Numbered from the stretch's first letter, positions 8,936 to 21,367 are shown. The stretch is DNA of 64,000 nucleotides from Cepaea nemoralis (GCA_014155875.1 JACEFZ010004157.1:42501-106500), one strand, 5' to 3'. Notes: generated by a model not told the origin, from the letters alone. Translations and numbers: made by a program.

Positions 8936-10843
8936 CTCGAAAGGAGAGTTCATAATGGGCATGTCGCCCAGGATTACCGGAGCCGTCCAGTGTTTTGGTA
9001 CCACACGCTGGCAATCTGGGCACGACTTGACGTACCGACACACGTATTCAGTCATCCCTGGCCAGTAGTAATGGCAGGAAATGCGCTGGAGTGTTGCCCC
9101 GACACCCATATGTCCACTGAATGAAATGGTGTGTCCCATATGAAGAAGCTGTTCCCGATAGGCCTTAGGAACTACCAGCTGTCCATGCTGGCGTTCCTCC
9201 ACTCCAGCTCTCCGGTACAGTAACCGATTCTTCATATAATACTGACCCCGTCTTGGTGGGTCAGAACTTTTTGGCAACTGGTTGAAGCAAGGTTGCAAAG
9301 TAGCATCCTGGCTTTGAGCAGCTCGTAACTCCCCATGCAAGGGATTCACGATCAAGGCCGGCGTCTGCTCATCTCCCGATTGAGACCTTGTTTGCATTGC
9401 CCCTACGTACATGGGTTCTGTTGGGATCCCTAGAAAGACGTAGCGACAACCCATGATCATTGGGAAGATCGGATCGAGCAGAACGGCTGCCTGGATAGTG
9501 CCGGTAACATATTTCGATGTGATATCTACCTTCGCAATCGGAAGAGACATCGCTACCGCACTCTTGGTCGCCGTTTGAATCTCAATAGACTCCCCGGTTA
9601 GCTGCTCTGGGCTCACTAAGTGTGAAGAAATTACGGTCTCGAACTGCAGACCAGTGTCATAGAGACACTCGACTGGTTGTCCGTTCACAAGTATCGTCTC
9701 TACTACTGGTGGTTTCTCTGAATCTTTGTTCTCAAGACCCCTCCCTTCTACCTCCCTGTTAGACCCTTCCCCGGTTTCTACAAGACAGGCAGCATAGTGA
9801 GAGTCTTTCTGTTTGCGCCTGCAATCAGCCGTATTGTGTGTGGGAGATTTGCAGTAGGCGCACCACTTTTCACTCCACTTTCTTTTAGGAGATCCAGGTG
9901 GACTCTTACCAGAGGGTTTCTTAATTGGAACTTTATCGAAAGGATCCTCCTTCTTGGTGTGGGCTGTTTTAGGGTTCTTCTTCTTTCCAGACCATGTGTC
10001 TGGTGGTCGAGGATTGGGTTGTGACAGTTCCCCATTATCCCCATGAGCTAGCACATACCTTTCCGCTAATGTGTTGGCTACGTCTAACCTTTCTGCCCCA
10101 TTTTCAAGCAATAAGGTTTGCAATGGCTTAGGCATCATCCTCTTCATTTGGTCCACGACCACTAATTCTTCTAAACTTTCATAGTCGTTTGCAAATCCAG
10201 CTAATGACATCCACTTCAAAAGGTAAGACTTAAGTCTAACGCTGTAGGCTGCGAACATCTCCCCTGGTTCTCTCTTCGACTTTCTGAACTGCTGTCGGTA
10301 TGTATGGGCTGTCATCTGGAACCTTTTCAATAATGCTTTTTCCAGGGTCTCATAGTCATTCTCCATACCAGGTGGCAACCTTGAGTAGACCTCGTACGCT
10401 GTCCCCCTCAGGCCCTGTGATAGTTTCAAGTTCCATTTCCCACGTTCCAATCCCATAGCCAAAGCCATCGACTGAAATCTGTGAAGATACTAGTCGATCT
10501 TATCTTTGTGTTCATCGAACGGGAGCAATGGGAACTTCATTGCCTGGTATGGACCGCCACTAGAAGTTGTTGAGTCAGAGAGAACTGCGCCTCCCACTGC
10601 ACCCTCGCTTTCCTTGGCAGTTTGAGCTTTCAGCTCCAATTCCCTCATACGGAACTCATGGTCTCTGACTGCCTGCTCTGCCTCCATCATCCTAGCCTCA
10701 GCCTCAATTTTCTTAGCTTCGCGCACAGCTTGTCTGAAGTCTCTTTCCACTTCTTGCACATATTTCTGTAACTCCGCCCCATCATAACCCATCTCACGCC
10801 CTGTAGCCTGTACTTCAGCAACATTAAATTTAGCTGATGCCAT
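8936..10843 (-). pseudogene. gag, protease and integrase zinc domain of the Gmr1-type element
   Basis: The likely start is the ATG at 10843 (MASAKF), followed by a charged helical region; the upstream ATG at 10930 adds 29 residues unlike gag. A TAG at 10489-10487 breaks the frame, which then continues to about 8935. Next comes a SCAN-like capsid region (about 10320-10090; YRQQFRKSKREPGEMF, then VVVDQMKRMMPKPLQTLL). A CCHC knuckle CAYCKSPTHNTADC follows at 9862-9821. The protease motif YDTG is near 9658; the next residues are LQ where AQ or SQ is usual. Last is an HHCC integrase domain (H..H, CPDC) near 9133-9010. Gag packages RNA, protease cuts the polyprotein. Gag and pol share one frame here. 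Confidence 0.85.
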
Positions 10844-11065
10844 CTTAAACTCAGAGGGTAAGGGAATAGGTAAATGTATATTAATTTCTATCTCAAGTAC
10901 ACAACTGGTTAAATTACACGACCACAACACGTCGTATGTCAGTCAGTCTGTGTCAGGAAGAGTATAGACAATAGCCAGGTACGGTAGGCAGAACCTATTG
11001 ATAGTAGATAAGAATATCTGTCCCCTATCACTATATCAGCCAGAACTCCATCAGGATTTCAAATA

Positions 11066-11083
11066 TCCTGCGACGTGCCCCCA
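11066..11083 (-). promoter_or_regulatory. Candidate primer-binding site
   Basis: Five bases downstream of the 5' LTR, the element strand reads TGGGGGCACGTCGCAGGA, beginning TGG as expected for a site complementary to a tRNA 3' CCA. I could not assign the tRNA. The neighbouring bases also look like a tRNA T-arm (see findings). Confidence 0.6.
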
Positions 11084-11088
11084 GAAAT

Positions 11089-13245
11089 TGTAACAAGCTA
11101 CGTGGAGGGTATCAAATCTCCTATCACAATGTTTCAATACTATTCTATAGCCTTTGCTGGGATAGGTCTTTGCTTGCCAACCCTCCTCCGTTCCCTGGAC
11201 TCACTGTCACTCTCTCTTTCGACCTCGGGACCTATTCCTTAACGTGTCTTTCTGGCTGATACATAAACAACATGGCAACCGTCAGAATAACTTGAAAGTA
11301 ATTTTATTAACCTAATAAAGAACAGCACAGGAAAACATTAATGCAGTTAAAACAGATAGTTCTAAACAGACAAAACCGGGACACATAATTCAGTTCAGAC
11401 ACAGAGCATCATGGCTTTAAATCATAGACCAAGCTGTAGTCAAGGTCCGTTCTGTCCACATATCGCTCACCGAATCATAAGTTCTCCTTGCTTTCCCTCC
11501 CGGTACGTTGGGCTAACAACAGGTCTCTGTGGAACCAGACTAATGTTCGTGGGAAAATGTCCTGTGATCCCTGGTCACAATGCTAGGTAAAAGTTCCTAC
11601 AAACGGAAATAGTTCCTGAGCGGGAATTGGGTAGGTATCCTTCACTGTCTCAGACAAGGATGTGTGGGTCTGATATTTAGGTGGGGTCCAGTCCAGAATA
11701 CAAACTGACTCGATCCTAGCGTATCGAGATGACTGGCGAGATGACACAGCTAGCTGTGGCTCTATCTGGTAGAGATCATACCCTTAGACCTGGTATGGCC
11801 CAAAACTTGACATGGCCTCGTCTTCAACATACTTTCTGCGTATAGCCCTGTCGAGACCTTCAGCTCTGTTCTTACTTTCAAAAAGAAAGGACCCTGTAAA
11901 GGATAAACAGTTGTGAGAGTCTCCAGCGTAAACTTCTGGTACAGCCGACATGGAGACTCCTAATGGTCTCAGCACATCAGCTGCTATCAACAAAATATAT
12001 AATATTAATAGATATATATTTCTTTACCAGACCTGCGTGAATTAGCCTGACCTGACAAGAGGTCCTGGATTGTCGGCGTCTTTTCTAGACTAGGCCTTTA
12101 GCTTGACGAAGTCTTGTCGTTTGACCCTAGGTACTTTTTGCCTACAAGACTCACTCTCCACACTCATACCAAGCCTTTATTCTTATTGGGCACATTCGTT
12201 TACCGGTATCTCTCTCACTGGCAAACCCTCTCTTTCACACGACAAAGCTCTTATTGTGTTGTGTGAATAATCAAAGAAGTGTTGTTCCCCATTCCCAGCA
12301 AGAATAGGAAAGAAGATACTACCCCTTCCGGCCGCTGCTCTTGTCTGAGCTGCCGCCGCATTGTACCGGCAGTGCCTCACATAACACGTAGATTCAGAGG
12401 AGTTCAGGTTCTCTCAGTGAGATAAAGAAGTTTATTTATATCCCCGACATCATCCTATCGACCAGTAACCATTCATTCCACCTGGCCACCCCATCGGCTG
12501 ACAGACTAAAGAGATAACACAGTGGATAGCCTCTTCCGGCTCAAGAAGATAGATGGGTGGAAACTGTCCCCACGGAGCCCTCCCCCCTTTCCGGCATACT
12601 GTATATATATTGTGTTTATATTTCAATGAGAGATGCTACTATGCCGAGTTCAGGCCGTAGGAAGAAAGATAGCACCCGCCCATATGCTGCCAAGAACAAG
12701 CGAAATCATATGGGGAGCTATATTGCTCAGATTCGTTCCCAGGCAATGCCAAGAACAAGACGCTTAGCTAGATTGGCCAATGGTCAACCCACTACCAATA
12801 TGGCAAGACTGCCGTTTAGCCAATTCGTCTCACCAGTCGAGACAACCAGTTAGCTTTATAGACCAAGGTCTAGCAGTATTAAATAAACCCCCCTATTACC
12901 TTTCAGTCAACCATCAGCATGCTGCGCTTCATTTGTCGCACTCTTTGAAGTGTCAAATAGACATGAGGCAGTCTACACACCATTCTTGATTAAACGGACA
13001 TTGTTTTCCCCAGAAGTTGAACCCGTGTGTATTTGGTGCAAGGCGCCCTATCGGGTTTTCCCCCAAGACAAGACATATATCTAATCGTTCTATTAAAAAG
13101 ATCGTGTTGTTAAAGTATCCCAGAGAACTATCTTCCATGGTGATTGAGCGAATACGAAAACTGAGGGTTCCCGAAAGCTGTTTCCCCCTGTTTACCCAAA
13201 CCCAAAGAAGGCATGAGGACATGGGACCATTGGCGTTTTGCCACA
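11089..13245 (-). repeat. 5' LTR of the Gmr1-type element (2157 bp)
   Basis: On the element strand it begins TGTGGCAAA at 13245 and ends GTTACA at 11089, the usual TG..CA termini. It matches 5468-7645 throughout with few differences, suggesting a moderately recent insertion. Two thousand bases is long for an LTR, and small open frames occur on both strands; none was recognised. Confidence 0.9.
12431..12440 (-). promoter_or_regulatory. Possible TATA box in the 5' LTR
   Basis: On the minus strand TATAAATAAA is followed about 25 bases later by CTCACTGAGAG, a plausible start region for the genomic RNA. The same sequence is in the 3' LTR at 6831-6840. Motif and spacing only. Confidence 0.35.
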
Positions 13246-13445
13246 GTCGGTTAGGCTAGCTGGGAAATAAACATGTACTCCACCTTACCTGAGGGTGTCT
13301 GTTAGGCTAGCTGGGAAATAAACAGGTACTCCACCTTACCTGAGGATGTCGGTTAGGCAAGCTGAGGCACATACACAGGTACTCCACCTTACCCGAGGGT
13401 GTTCAGTAGCCTACTGGGGAACTAAAAAAAAAGTACTCCACTGGA
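13246..13445 (-). repeat. Tandem 51-bp monomers, 5' end of the split RTE-like LINE
   Basis: Units start at 13246, 13297, 13348 and 13400 (spacing 51, 51, 52), with the matching unit at 5412-5462 on the other side of the LTR element. Each contains TTAGGCTAGCTGGGAAATAA and GTACTCCACCTTACC. The last unit is degraded. They belong to a LINE 5' UTR; a role as promoter monomers is inferred by analogy with LINE-1. Confidence 0.75.
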
Positions 13446-15109
13446 GTTATTGCACATATTTTTATTGCACAACTAACGCTGGTGTCTGTTGGGCGGCTTA
13501 TTTTGGCTGAAGACACAATGGTCCGCTGTCCCAGCATTCGCCGTGTGACTTAGACAGGGATGGGGATCATGATGTGGGAGCGAGTGACAGCCATCAGTAA
13601 TAAAGGGCCCAGTAACAAATAAATAATTGTTCAATACTTATCGAGAAAACAGCTGCAGATGTACTGATACTAAGCTAGTGGAATAGATGTGTAATAGCAA
13701 ACAAGAAAAGCAGCAGTTACTGACAGACAGATAACTTATACCAATACAGAGGTAGCAATAAAAGAACGATTGATACAAAACATAAACATGGAAGACTGTG
13801 AATAGGCATTGAGAACACTGCAACAGGAAATCACCGGGAAAGGAGGGAAATACACACACAGTGCACTAAGACAACAAATGCATAATTAAATAAATAAACA
13901 AACTACAGTTGCAATAAGGAATAGACTAGAAAGAAACTTTATCAGAAAGATTTCCGGAATTTAAAACATTCAATAAAATTAAATGAACTATTGCCCTATC
14001 AGTCTATTAACGTGTGTAGGAACATGAAACAATAACTGGAATACCAACACCACAGCCTCGGCAACAAGCGAGATTAAGAAAATACACATACACAGCATAT
14101 GTAACTCGCGAAGCAGAGGATGCCTTTCCGAAGAACAAGTACAAACCAGCAATCTGGGTAGACTAAGACATGAACTGGTTGATAAATTATAAAAGATGGA
14201 AATAAAAGTACAATTACGAAAAGTTAAGACTTACAGCGAAGGTTATGGTGTTTCTAGAAAATGAACAAGCACAGATGCACCCCTCACTGCCTACCTAGAG
14301 AAAAAGATTGATAAAGCAAACGCAGGCAAACCATCAAAAAGATGTCGTTGGGGGAGGTGGTTTCGGCAGGGTCGGGTTCTATGACTAAGATTTTTCTTAA
14401 CATGTAATGTCTGCCGATGAAATGATGAGCTGCAAAAAAAATGTAACAGAAGGAGAGGAAAAAAAACAACAACAAAGAACCAGAAGAACGTTCCAGACTG
14501 CATACAAAAGCCAAGGAGTACTTAACAGAGACTGTGACTGATGTGTCTGATGAGGGACAGAAAAGTAAACGACCCCGTTTCACACCATGAGGCGTTTAGT
14601 GTATGTGGTGTTAGCCACATAGTTGTAGACAATCGGTCAATGCGTACAGTTACAACACCCATCTCCTTCTTTGCAGATGGCCTAGCCATGCTTGACTTCT
14701 GAAGAATATATAAATATAGCGAACAATATGAAGCAGCAATGCTTATCGGTGTTAGAAGAATGGGCAAGCACTTGGCTAGAGAATAAACTGAAGAGAAAAC
14801 CACAAAGCAGAGTCTTTTCAAAGTCCAATCGAACTCGCGGTGTGGTGATCTCTGTCTCAGACTATTGAGCGGGCGACAGCCGTTGGGTAGCTTTTGAAAC
14901 AAAACACTGCATCCCATCTCGGACCACATAGGGATGTCTGCTTGTTTAAGAGAATCCCACGCTGAACTTCGCAAGCTGCGTGGCGCATGGCTATCATGCT
15001 TACCAGCCGACCCAGTGGTCACATATTCGAGGGGATGTTTTATCCACTAATACAAGCTCCCAGGTCGTAAGTAAAGGACCTTCTTAAGCATCCTAGGCAC
15101 ATTCGGCAT
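13446..15109. other. No recognised feature
   Basis: Mixed-composition sequence. A 166-codon minus-strand frame (15022-14522) has no motif I recognise and no coding context. No transposon ends were identified. Confidence 0.45.
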
Positions 15110-15205
15110 ACGGTGCTAGACCCATTTTATTATAGACCACTCGGCACTCGATGGGTGATGTAGTTAGTATCTCGCCGACCGCCTTTACTTCCCAAGGCAT
15201 TTCTT
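15110..15205 (-). repeat. Dispersed SINE-like repeat, partner at 63811-63905
   Basis: Read on the minus strand it shares about 95 bases with 63811-63905, including GTAAAGGCGG, CATCGAGTGCCGA and TGGTCTATAATAAA in order. It may be part of a SINE body; no A/B boxes are clear. Confidence 0.6.
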
Positions 15206-15564
15206 GCTGACCGTTTTAGGATTGATCACCTGGCAGCTTTTTGACACTCGACACCGTTGCACACAGTGGAACATGGAGGCGAAAGGATTCTTCTTAATCT
15301 GATGAACTAAATACAGAGACCACACTATGTGACAAATGGACAATTTTCAAGTTACTTGAAAGCACATGCGTACATTCTACTAGCGGAGGTATATTGGGAA
15401 GCGTGTAGCTTTCTTCTTAGATGAGGTGTAGGTAGTCTCAACACTGATGAGTACTGAACAGTGTAACAATGGCACACCTAAGAGCAGCACTCCTTGGTTC
15501 AGACTATAAATTCAGGCTTGTTCTACACTGGATGTCATCCTATTACCTTATATACACCTGACAA

Positions 15565-15738
15565 TGAGAAGAGGAGGAGAAGAAGAAGAAGAAGAAGAAG
15601 AAGAAGAAGAAGAAGAAGAAGAAGGAGGAGAAGGAGGAGGAGGAGGAGGAGAGGAAGAAGGAAGAAGAAGAAGAAGAAGAAGAAGAAGAAGAAGAAGAAG
15701 AAGAAGAAGAAGAAGAAGAAGAAGAAGAAGGAACGGGG
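15565..15738 (+). repeat. (GAA)n/(GGA)n purine tract
   Basis: About 170 bases of GAA with an internal GGA segment, strictly purine on this strand. Confidence 0.95.
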
Positions 15739-15764
15739 ATGAAGTCGTGCTAGCAGTAACTGTG

Positions 15765-17110
<1,346 letters not shown>

Positions 17111-18485
17111 GTAGTATTAGCAATATGAGTAGATCAGGAGCATGCAGCATCAATAGCAGCAGCAGCAGTAGGAGTAATAGTAGTAGTTGGAATTGGTGTT
17201 GCTGTCTTGCAGCTGTCAAATGCATACTTAATAAGGAGAGGGACATAAAAAAAGAGTGGGTCACCTTACAAGCGACACGGCTGTCGAATGTTCTCATGGT
17301 TAAGACAACCCCTGCAAATGCAGTTCTTACTAATTAAAGAAAAAAGAAGCCTAGGGACGATGAGAATGTCCATGTTCCCGCCTCCTGGTTTGCAAATCCA
17401 CTTAAATCAGAGAAATTATTTTTACAAAGTGAGATTTTCACAGACTCTTTTTGCACCTGCCAGGTTCCGTGCGAAAGTTGCTATAGCAAAAACCGCGAGT
17501 ACACGGACGGCAGTTTGTAAGTAAATTATGACGCTAGGGGGCAGTGTAATGAGCTTCCGCGGCGCTACCCCCGCGTGAAATACATACGCATTGAGTGTAG
17601 AGGCAACCAAGCGACAAGGTAGGGCTTGTGAAAATCCGTTCTTCTCAGAGACGTTATGTGAAAATGATGAAGAGGGTGTTAGTGTGTTTATGCTTGTTGT
17701 TCAGTGTAGGTTTTGAGCGTTGTAAACGTCTCGGAAAGTGTTTGAAATCCACCGAGAGACTCCGCTTTACAGACATCGTCTTAGTGCCCGGGGGATTTGA
17801 CGGGAATTCCCCGTTGACGAATATAGCCTGCAAGAGAAATAAAACTTGAGAAAGCGAGCGAATGATCTTCTCTGATGTGCCTTTTTTTGAAGGAGAGCTG
17901 CTTGTGGGAATTGATCCTACACTTCTGGGCCACTAGTTTTCAGAACGACGAGCGTGTAAAACGAAGACAAGCTTGTAAACGCTTCATGCATCCTTCGGAG
18001 TCTCAATTCGGATGGTTAAATACAATTCGTGAGGTCACCAAGAGCGCATTGGCTCAAAGTGAGTTGATAGTTGAAGTTGATAAACACCTTCTAATAGTTG
18101 ATGTTATCACAGTTGGGCGACCTCTACCAGATAAATCCCGCAATGGGATTGCTTCCTAGGGCAACAGAACATCAGCCTCAGTTATACATGTCTACCAGGA
18201 TGCGATCAGACTCTATCAGAAAACAAATCGGGCATGCTACAGCGATCATCGTAGCCCAGAACGGATATTTAAGTAAAGAATGTCACGTGTTTCACTTCCC
18301 TATTTGCTATTTACTGGCAGTTGCCTTTTTACAGGCATTTTCGTTACAGGAATACAAATACACAGGTGTACAGATTCTACATTCACAAGGCAGGCGAGGC
18401 GACCACAGAAAACCTCACCCTCTAACATTTAAGTATGTGTTTGAGCCTGAAGACCCATTCTATGACATGTTATCTGCAATATGGT

Positions 18486-18487
<2 letters not shown>
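17111..18487. other. Unassigned sequence with small open frames
   Basis: Non-repetitive, mixed-composition sequence. A 73-codon frame (17628-17849) begins near a hydrophobic stretch (MMKRVLVCLCLLFSVGF) but has no other support; others at 17875 and 18098 overlap in different frames. This is one of the few stretches that may be old unique DNA. Confidence 0.4.
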
Positions 18488-18543
<56 letters not shown>

Positions 18544-18616
18544 CAGCAGACAGAGAGACAGACATAGACAGATACTGACATACATACACAGACAGACAAA
18601 CAGACTATATATATAT

Positions 18617-18700
<84 letters not shown>
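18488..18700 (+). repeat. (AG)n microsatellite with an internal (AT)n segment
   Basis: Two long AG runs (18488-18540 and 18621-18700) separated by a GACA-rich segment and a short AT run. Confidence 0.95.
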
Positions 18701-18996
18701 GGACAAACAGGACAGAAACTGATTCATAATCTCCTCTTCAAAGAGGATACGAACAAACGACGGTCGAGTTGGTGGGCAAGTAAGCGAGCCACTGTGACAC
18801 ATCGGCGTATGTCAACTGAGAAAACTGTAGAGAAGAGCTGGCATCTACATCGATGGATGACGAGAGGGACTCCTCGTGAAACATCAAACTGAAGAGTGAC
18901 AAGGAGAAAGGGTAAGATTTCCTCAGACCATGTTTTCTGCAGAAATACACAGATGATTCACATACCCGCCAAGGTGCTATACAAAGTAGTCCTCAT

Positions 18997-19100
18997 AGTT
19001 TAGTTTAGTTTACTCGACGGATCAACATTACGGCACACTGGTGTAACACATAAGTGCTCCGTTCTTCTCCTAACTCACACCCGAGTGCGGAGAATCTCAG
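18997..19100 (-). mobile_element. I-like LINE 3' end with a (TTTAG)n tail
   Basis: After three TTTAG units the sequence CTCGACGGATCA.. ACATAAGTGCTCCG matches by eye the 3' end of the I-like LINE at 35490-35560 (GTCGACAGATCA.. CCATAAGTGCTCGG). The tail differs from the TTAG tail there, so it is a related subfamily. Boundary on the right is uncertain. Confidence 0.5.
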
Positions 19101-19379
19101 CTCAGTGCGCGAACTCCGTAGCACCAGCGAAATATTATACAAGAGAAAATGGATCAATTCCTTGTATCTGAAAGAAATGTCAAGTATTCATTGCGATGCA
19201 ACAAGTACAATGGCCCAGGACATGGCGGTGGATATTTACACCACATCATGCTGCTGGGTGGATTGCATTTTTAGGCATTTCGTTGTTACTAGGCAGACTA
19301 TCAAGGAAACAGAGGGCTTCTTACATGGTTATCTGAGAACAATGCGAAAATTCTGGAAAATCTACATTTAGCAGTGGCA

Positions 19380-19733
19380 GAATCTTTACAGAAATGTGTT
19401 TCCTGAGACAACTGTTGCGAATTCCTTGGACTGCCAAAGTAACTAACAACGAATGCTTGAAAGAGGCTAATGAAACTAGAACATTATATACAACAATAAG
19501 AAAGAGACAAACAGCTTTTTTTCAGTCATGTGATTAAAAGAGAGGCATTGGGAAACGTCGTAACAACTGGAAAGAATCGACGGGAGAGAGGCAGAGCCAG
19601 GCCAAGAGAAATTATGCTGGATGGATTGAGACGTGGCATGGAGGAATATCAACAGCGGAATTTATCCAGGAAACGAAAGACAGAGATTTGTGGAGAGTCA
19701 TGAACGCCTACATGGCACTTGATGATGATGAGA
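19380..19733 (+). mobile_element. RTE-like LINE 3' fragment with a GATGAT tail
   Basis: Frames here give a C-terminal LINE stretch like 'RQTAFFSHVIKREAL', then NVVTTGKNRRERGRARP and GLRRGMEEYQQ. The same module (VTTGKI) occurs at 42790 and 43400. It ends in TGATGATGATGA. Frameshifts and stops are present. Confidence 0.6.
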
Positions 19734-20178
19734 ATCTTCGCCGTGCTAAATGTTTATGACACATTCCTGGCAAAATTGGGGTTAGGGGGATGCTTTTCTG
19801 GAGAGTACACGATTCTTACAGACACTATTAACAGCTGGAGGTCATTGAAGGCAACAACGGTGAACAATGTTGGAACATTTGCATTTGACATATAAAAGGC
19901 GGGGCGGCGGGGGGGGGGGGGGGGGGGTTCGAAACTAGCAGTAGACGGAGAAGCAATCAATGACCATCACAGCAAACGGGGAGATACTGGATCAACAGCA
20001 AGTTTCTCCTATCCTGGACATGTAATAACAGGTAAGGGTAGAAGTGAAACAGATGTCAACAATATAAAAGGAATGGCCAAACATGCTCGCTTTATTCTAA
20101 TCATACACGCCGAATTGATTACAGACGTGTCCCGTCCAGAACAAGGAAACAGATGAGTTGCTTATACATATCATGGTA
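19734..20178. other. Unassigned; poly-G run and a duplicated 22-mer
   Basis: Holds a run of about 18 G ending at 19927 and the 22-mer 19875-19896 that is repeated exactly at 20749-20770. Otherwise nothing recognised. Confidence 0.5.
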
Positions 20179-21031
20179 CCTCGAGTTACAAACTTAATTC
20201 GTTCCAGAACTCGGTTCGTAACCCGAAATGTTCGTAACCCGAAACATTGAAATCAATTAAATAAAGACAATCCGTTTCAAGATGAAAGGGTCGTTCTTTT
20301 TTTATTAACATTCGGTCGTTTACCTGACAAAATGCAAAGAATACGTGCACTTCACGTTTTAAATAAAGAGAAAGAAAACAACTAAATGAATTAAATGTAA
20401 AATAAAAACAGATTTAGTCTATCTTTATTACCAAAAAAATTATCATGGGAAATTTGTCAATTTCTTTGTTATTCTTAATCATTAGTTTCAGGAGTTTCTT
20501 GTCGCTGTATCTTGGCAGCCGACTGGGAATTTTTCTGCACCAAGAAACTATCATTGAAAATTTGTCTCTTCCTTTGCTGGAGAATCTTTCGGAAGTGGGC
20601 CATCGTGTTATCATCCATCAGGTTTACTGATCTTTTAGCAACAAGTTTGTTTGGATGATGGTTCACAATGAAGTCTTCGACGTCTGTCCACTTGCTGCAA
20701 ATTTCTGTAATCCTGGCAATTGAAACGGTCACTGACTCCTCATATTGGACATTTGCATTTGACATATAAATTGACATCCTTTAATGTCTTTAGCTGTTCA
20801 TTCTGAAGATCCACAAGCTCATCTGTAGTACTGTTTGTACTGTACGCGATCGCTTGTCTCCAACGTTACACCTTGCTCTCTCTCTCTCTCGCGCTCTCTC
20901 TCTCTTTCTCTCTCTCTCTCTCGCCTTCGTTCGTAACTCGAGGCACTGTTCGTCGCCCGAGACATAAAATTTTTCGAAGCTGTTGTTCGTAACCTGAATT
21001 GTTCGTGACCTGAGGAGTTCGTAACCCGAGG
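20179..21031 (-). mobile_element. Tigger/pogo-like non-autonomous DNA transposon
   Basis: The ends CCTCGAGTTACAAAC and, on the right, GTTCGTAACCCGAGG are inverted repeats, each bordered by TA, the target of Tc1/mariner/pogo elements. Copies of GTTCGTAACCCGA repeat near both ends. A (TC)n run lies at 20877-20931. The inside retains only the end of a transposase gene on the minus strand. Confidence 0.75.
20475..20777 (-). pseudogene. Tigger/pogo-like transposase, C-terminal remnant
   Basis: About 100 residues include WTDVEDFIVNHHPNKLVAKR, then NLMDDNTMAHFRKILQQRKR and DSFLVQK. This resembles the tail of Tigger-type (jerky/pogo) transposases, in which a conserved 'HFR..L..R..Q...D.FL' pattern occurs. 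The helix-turn-helix DNA-binding part and DDE catalytic core are missing. The flanking TA-bordered inverted repeats agree with this origin. Not functional. Confidence 0.6.
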
Positions 21032-21040
21032 TATCACCCG

Positions 21041-21130
<90 letters not shown>
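21041..21130 (+). repeat. (AT)n microsatellite
   Basis: About 90 bases of alternating AT; a second run follows the SINE at 21370-21450. Confidence 0.95.
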
Positions 21131-21134
<4 letters not shown>

Positions 21135-21367
21135 GCTTCGTGGCTTAGAGGTTATGACTTTTCTCCGTAATCTCGTATACTCTCGTCGGTGACGTTATGA
21201 CGGTGAGAATCAGCAGTGGTTCGAATCGCATCGGTAACTTACGGGGTATGTGAGCCGGCCGCTCAGAAAGCAATGGCAAACTACTGAGCGTAATCTTGCC
21301 AAGAAATCAACACAAGCTGAAAGATGATGGTGTTGACAGCGATGTCCTGTAAAGGATATGAAAAAAA

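Larger units (their letters stand above)
5468..13245 (-). mobile_element. Gmr1-type Ty3/Gypsy LTR retrotransposon, defective
   Basis: A 7778-bp element with two long LTRs, a 5-bp TSD, a candidate primer-binding site and a candidate polypurine tract. On the minus strand the domains run capsid (SCAN-like), zinc knuckle, protease, integrase, RT, RNase H. Integrase before RT is the Ty1/copia order, but the sequence motifs are Gypsy-like. This combination is known from the Gmr1 group of Ty3/Gypsy elements. Nonsense codons in gag and integrase, frameshifts in pol and a deletion joining integrase to mid-RT make it non-autonomous. It inserted into the 51-bp monomers of an RTE-like LINE 5' UTR. Confidence 0.85.
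1300..13445 (-). mobile_element. Old RTE-like LINE split by at least five later insertions
   Basis: Minus-strand pieces of one LINE occur in the right order from right to left. They are tandem 5' UTR monomers (13445-13246 and 5467-5391), the rest of the 5' UTR (about 5340-5191), endonuclease start (about 5190-4856), endonuclease end (about 4190-3637), the linker and RT start (2977-2810 and 2064-2013) and the RT palm (1871-1300). Between these pieces lie other elements, most with target-site duplications. The 5' UTR and endonuclease start align by eye with the better-preserved plus-strand RTE copy at 24439-28024. The 3' end was not found. That it is a single element is an inference from order, strand and the way the empty sites join. 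Confidence 0.75.

Noticed and set aside
5468..13245. Ty1/copia assignment from the integrase-before-RT order
   Set aside because: The CCHC, protease, FMDD-type RT, RNase H and HHCC integrase sequences read like Ty3/Gypsy; Gmr1 fits both facts.
17628..17849. Possible small secreted protein (hydrophobic start, several Cys)
   Set aside because: Short, no family match known to me, no second exon or conservation evidence; left as an unassigned frame.
21131..21230. tRNA gene from the A and B boxes
   Set aside because: The sequence does not fold as a full tRNA and continues into a repeated body; it is a SINE head. The same applies at 38166, 49611 and 54659.
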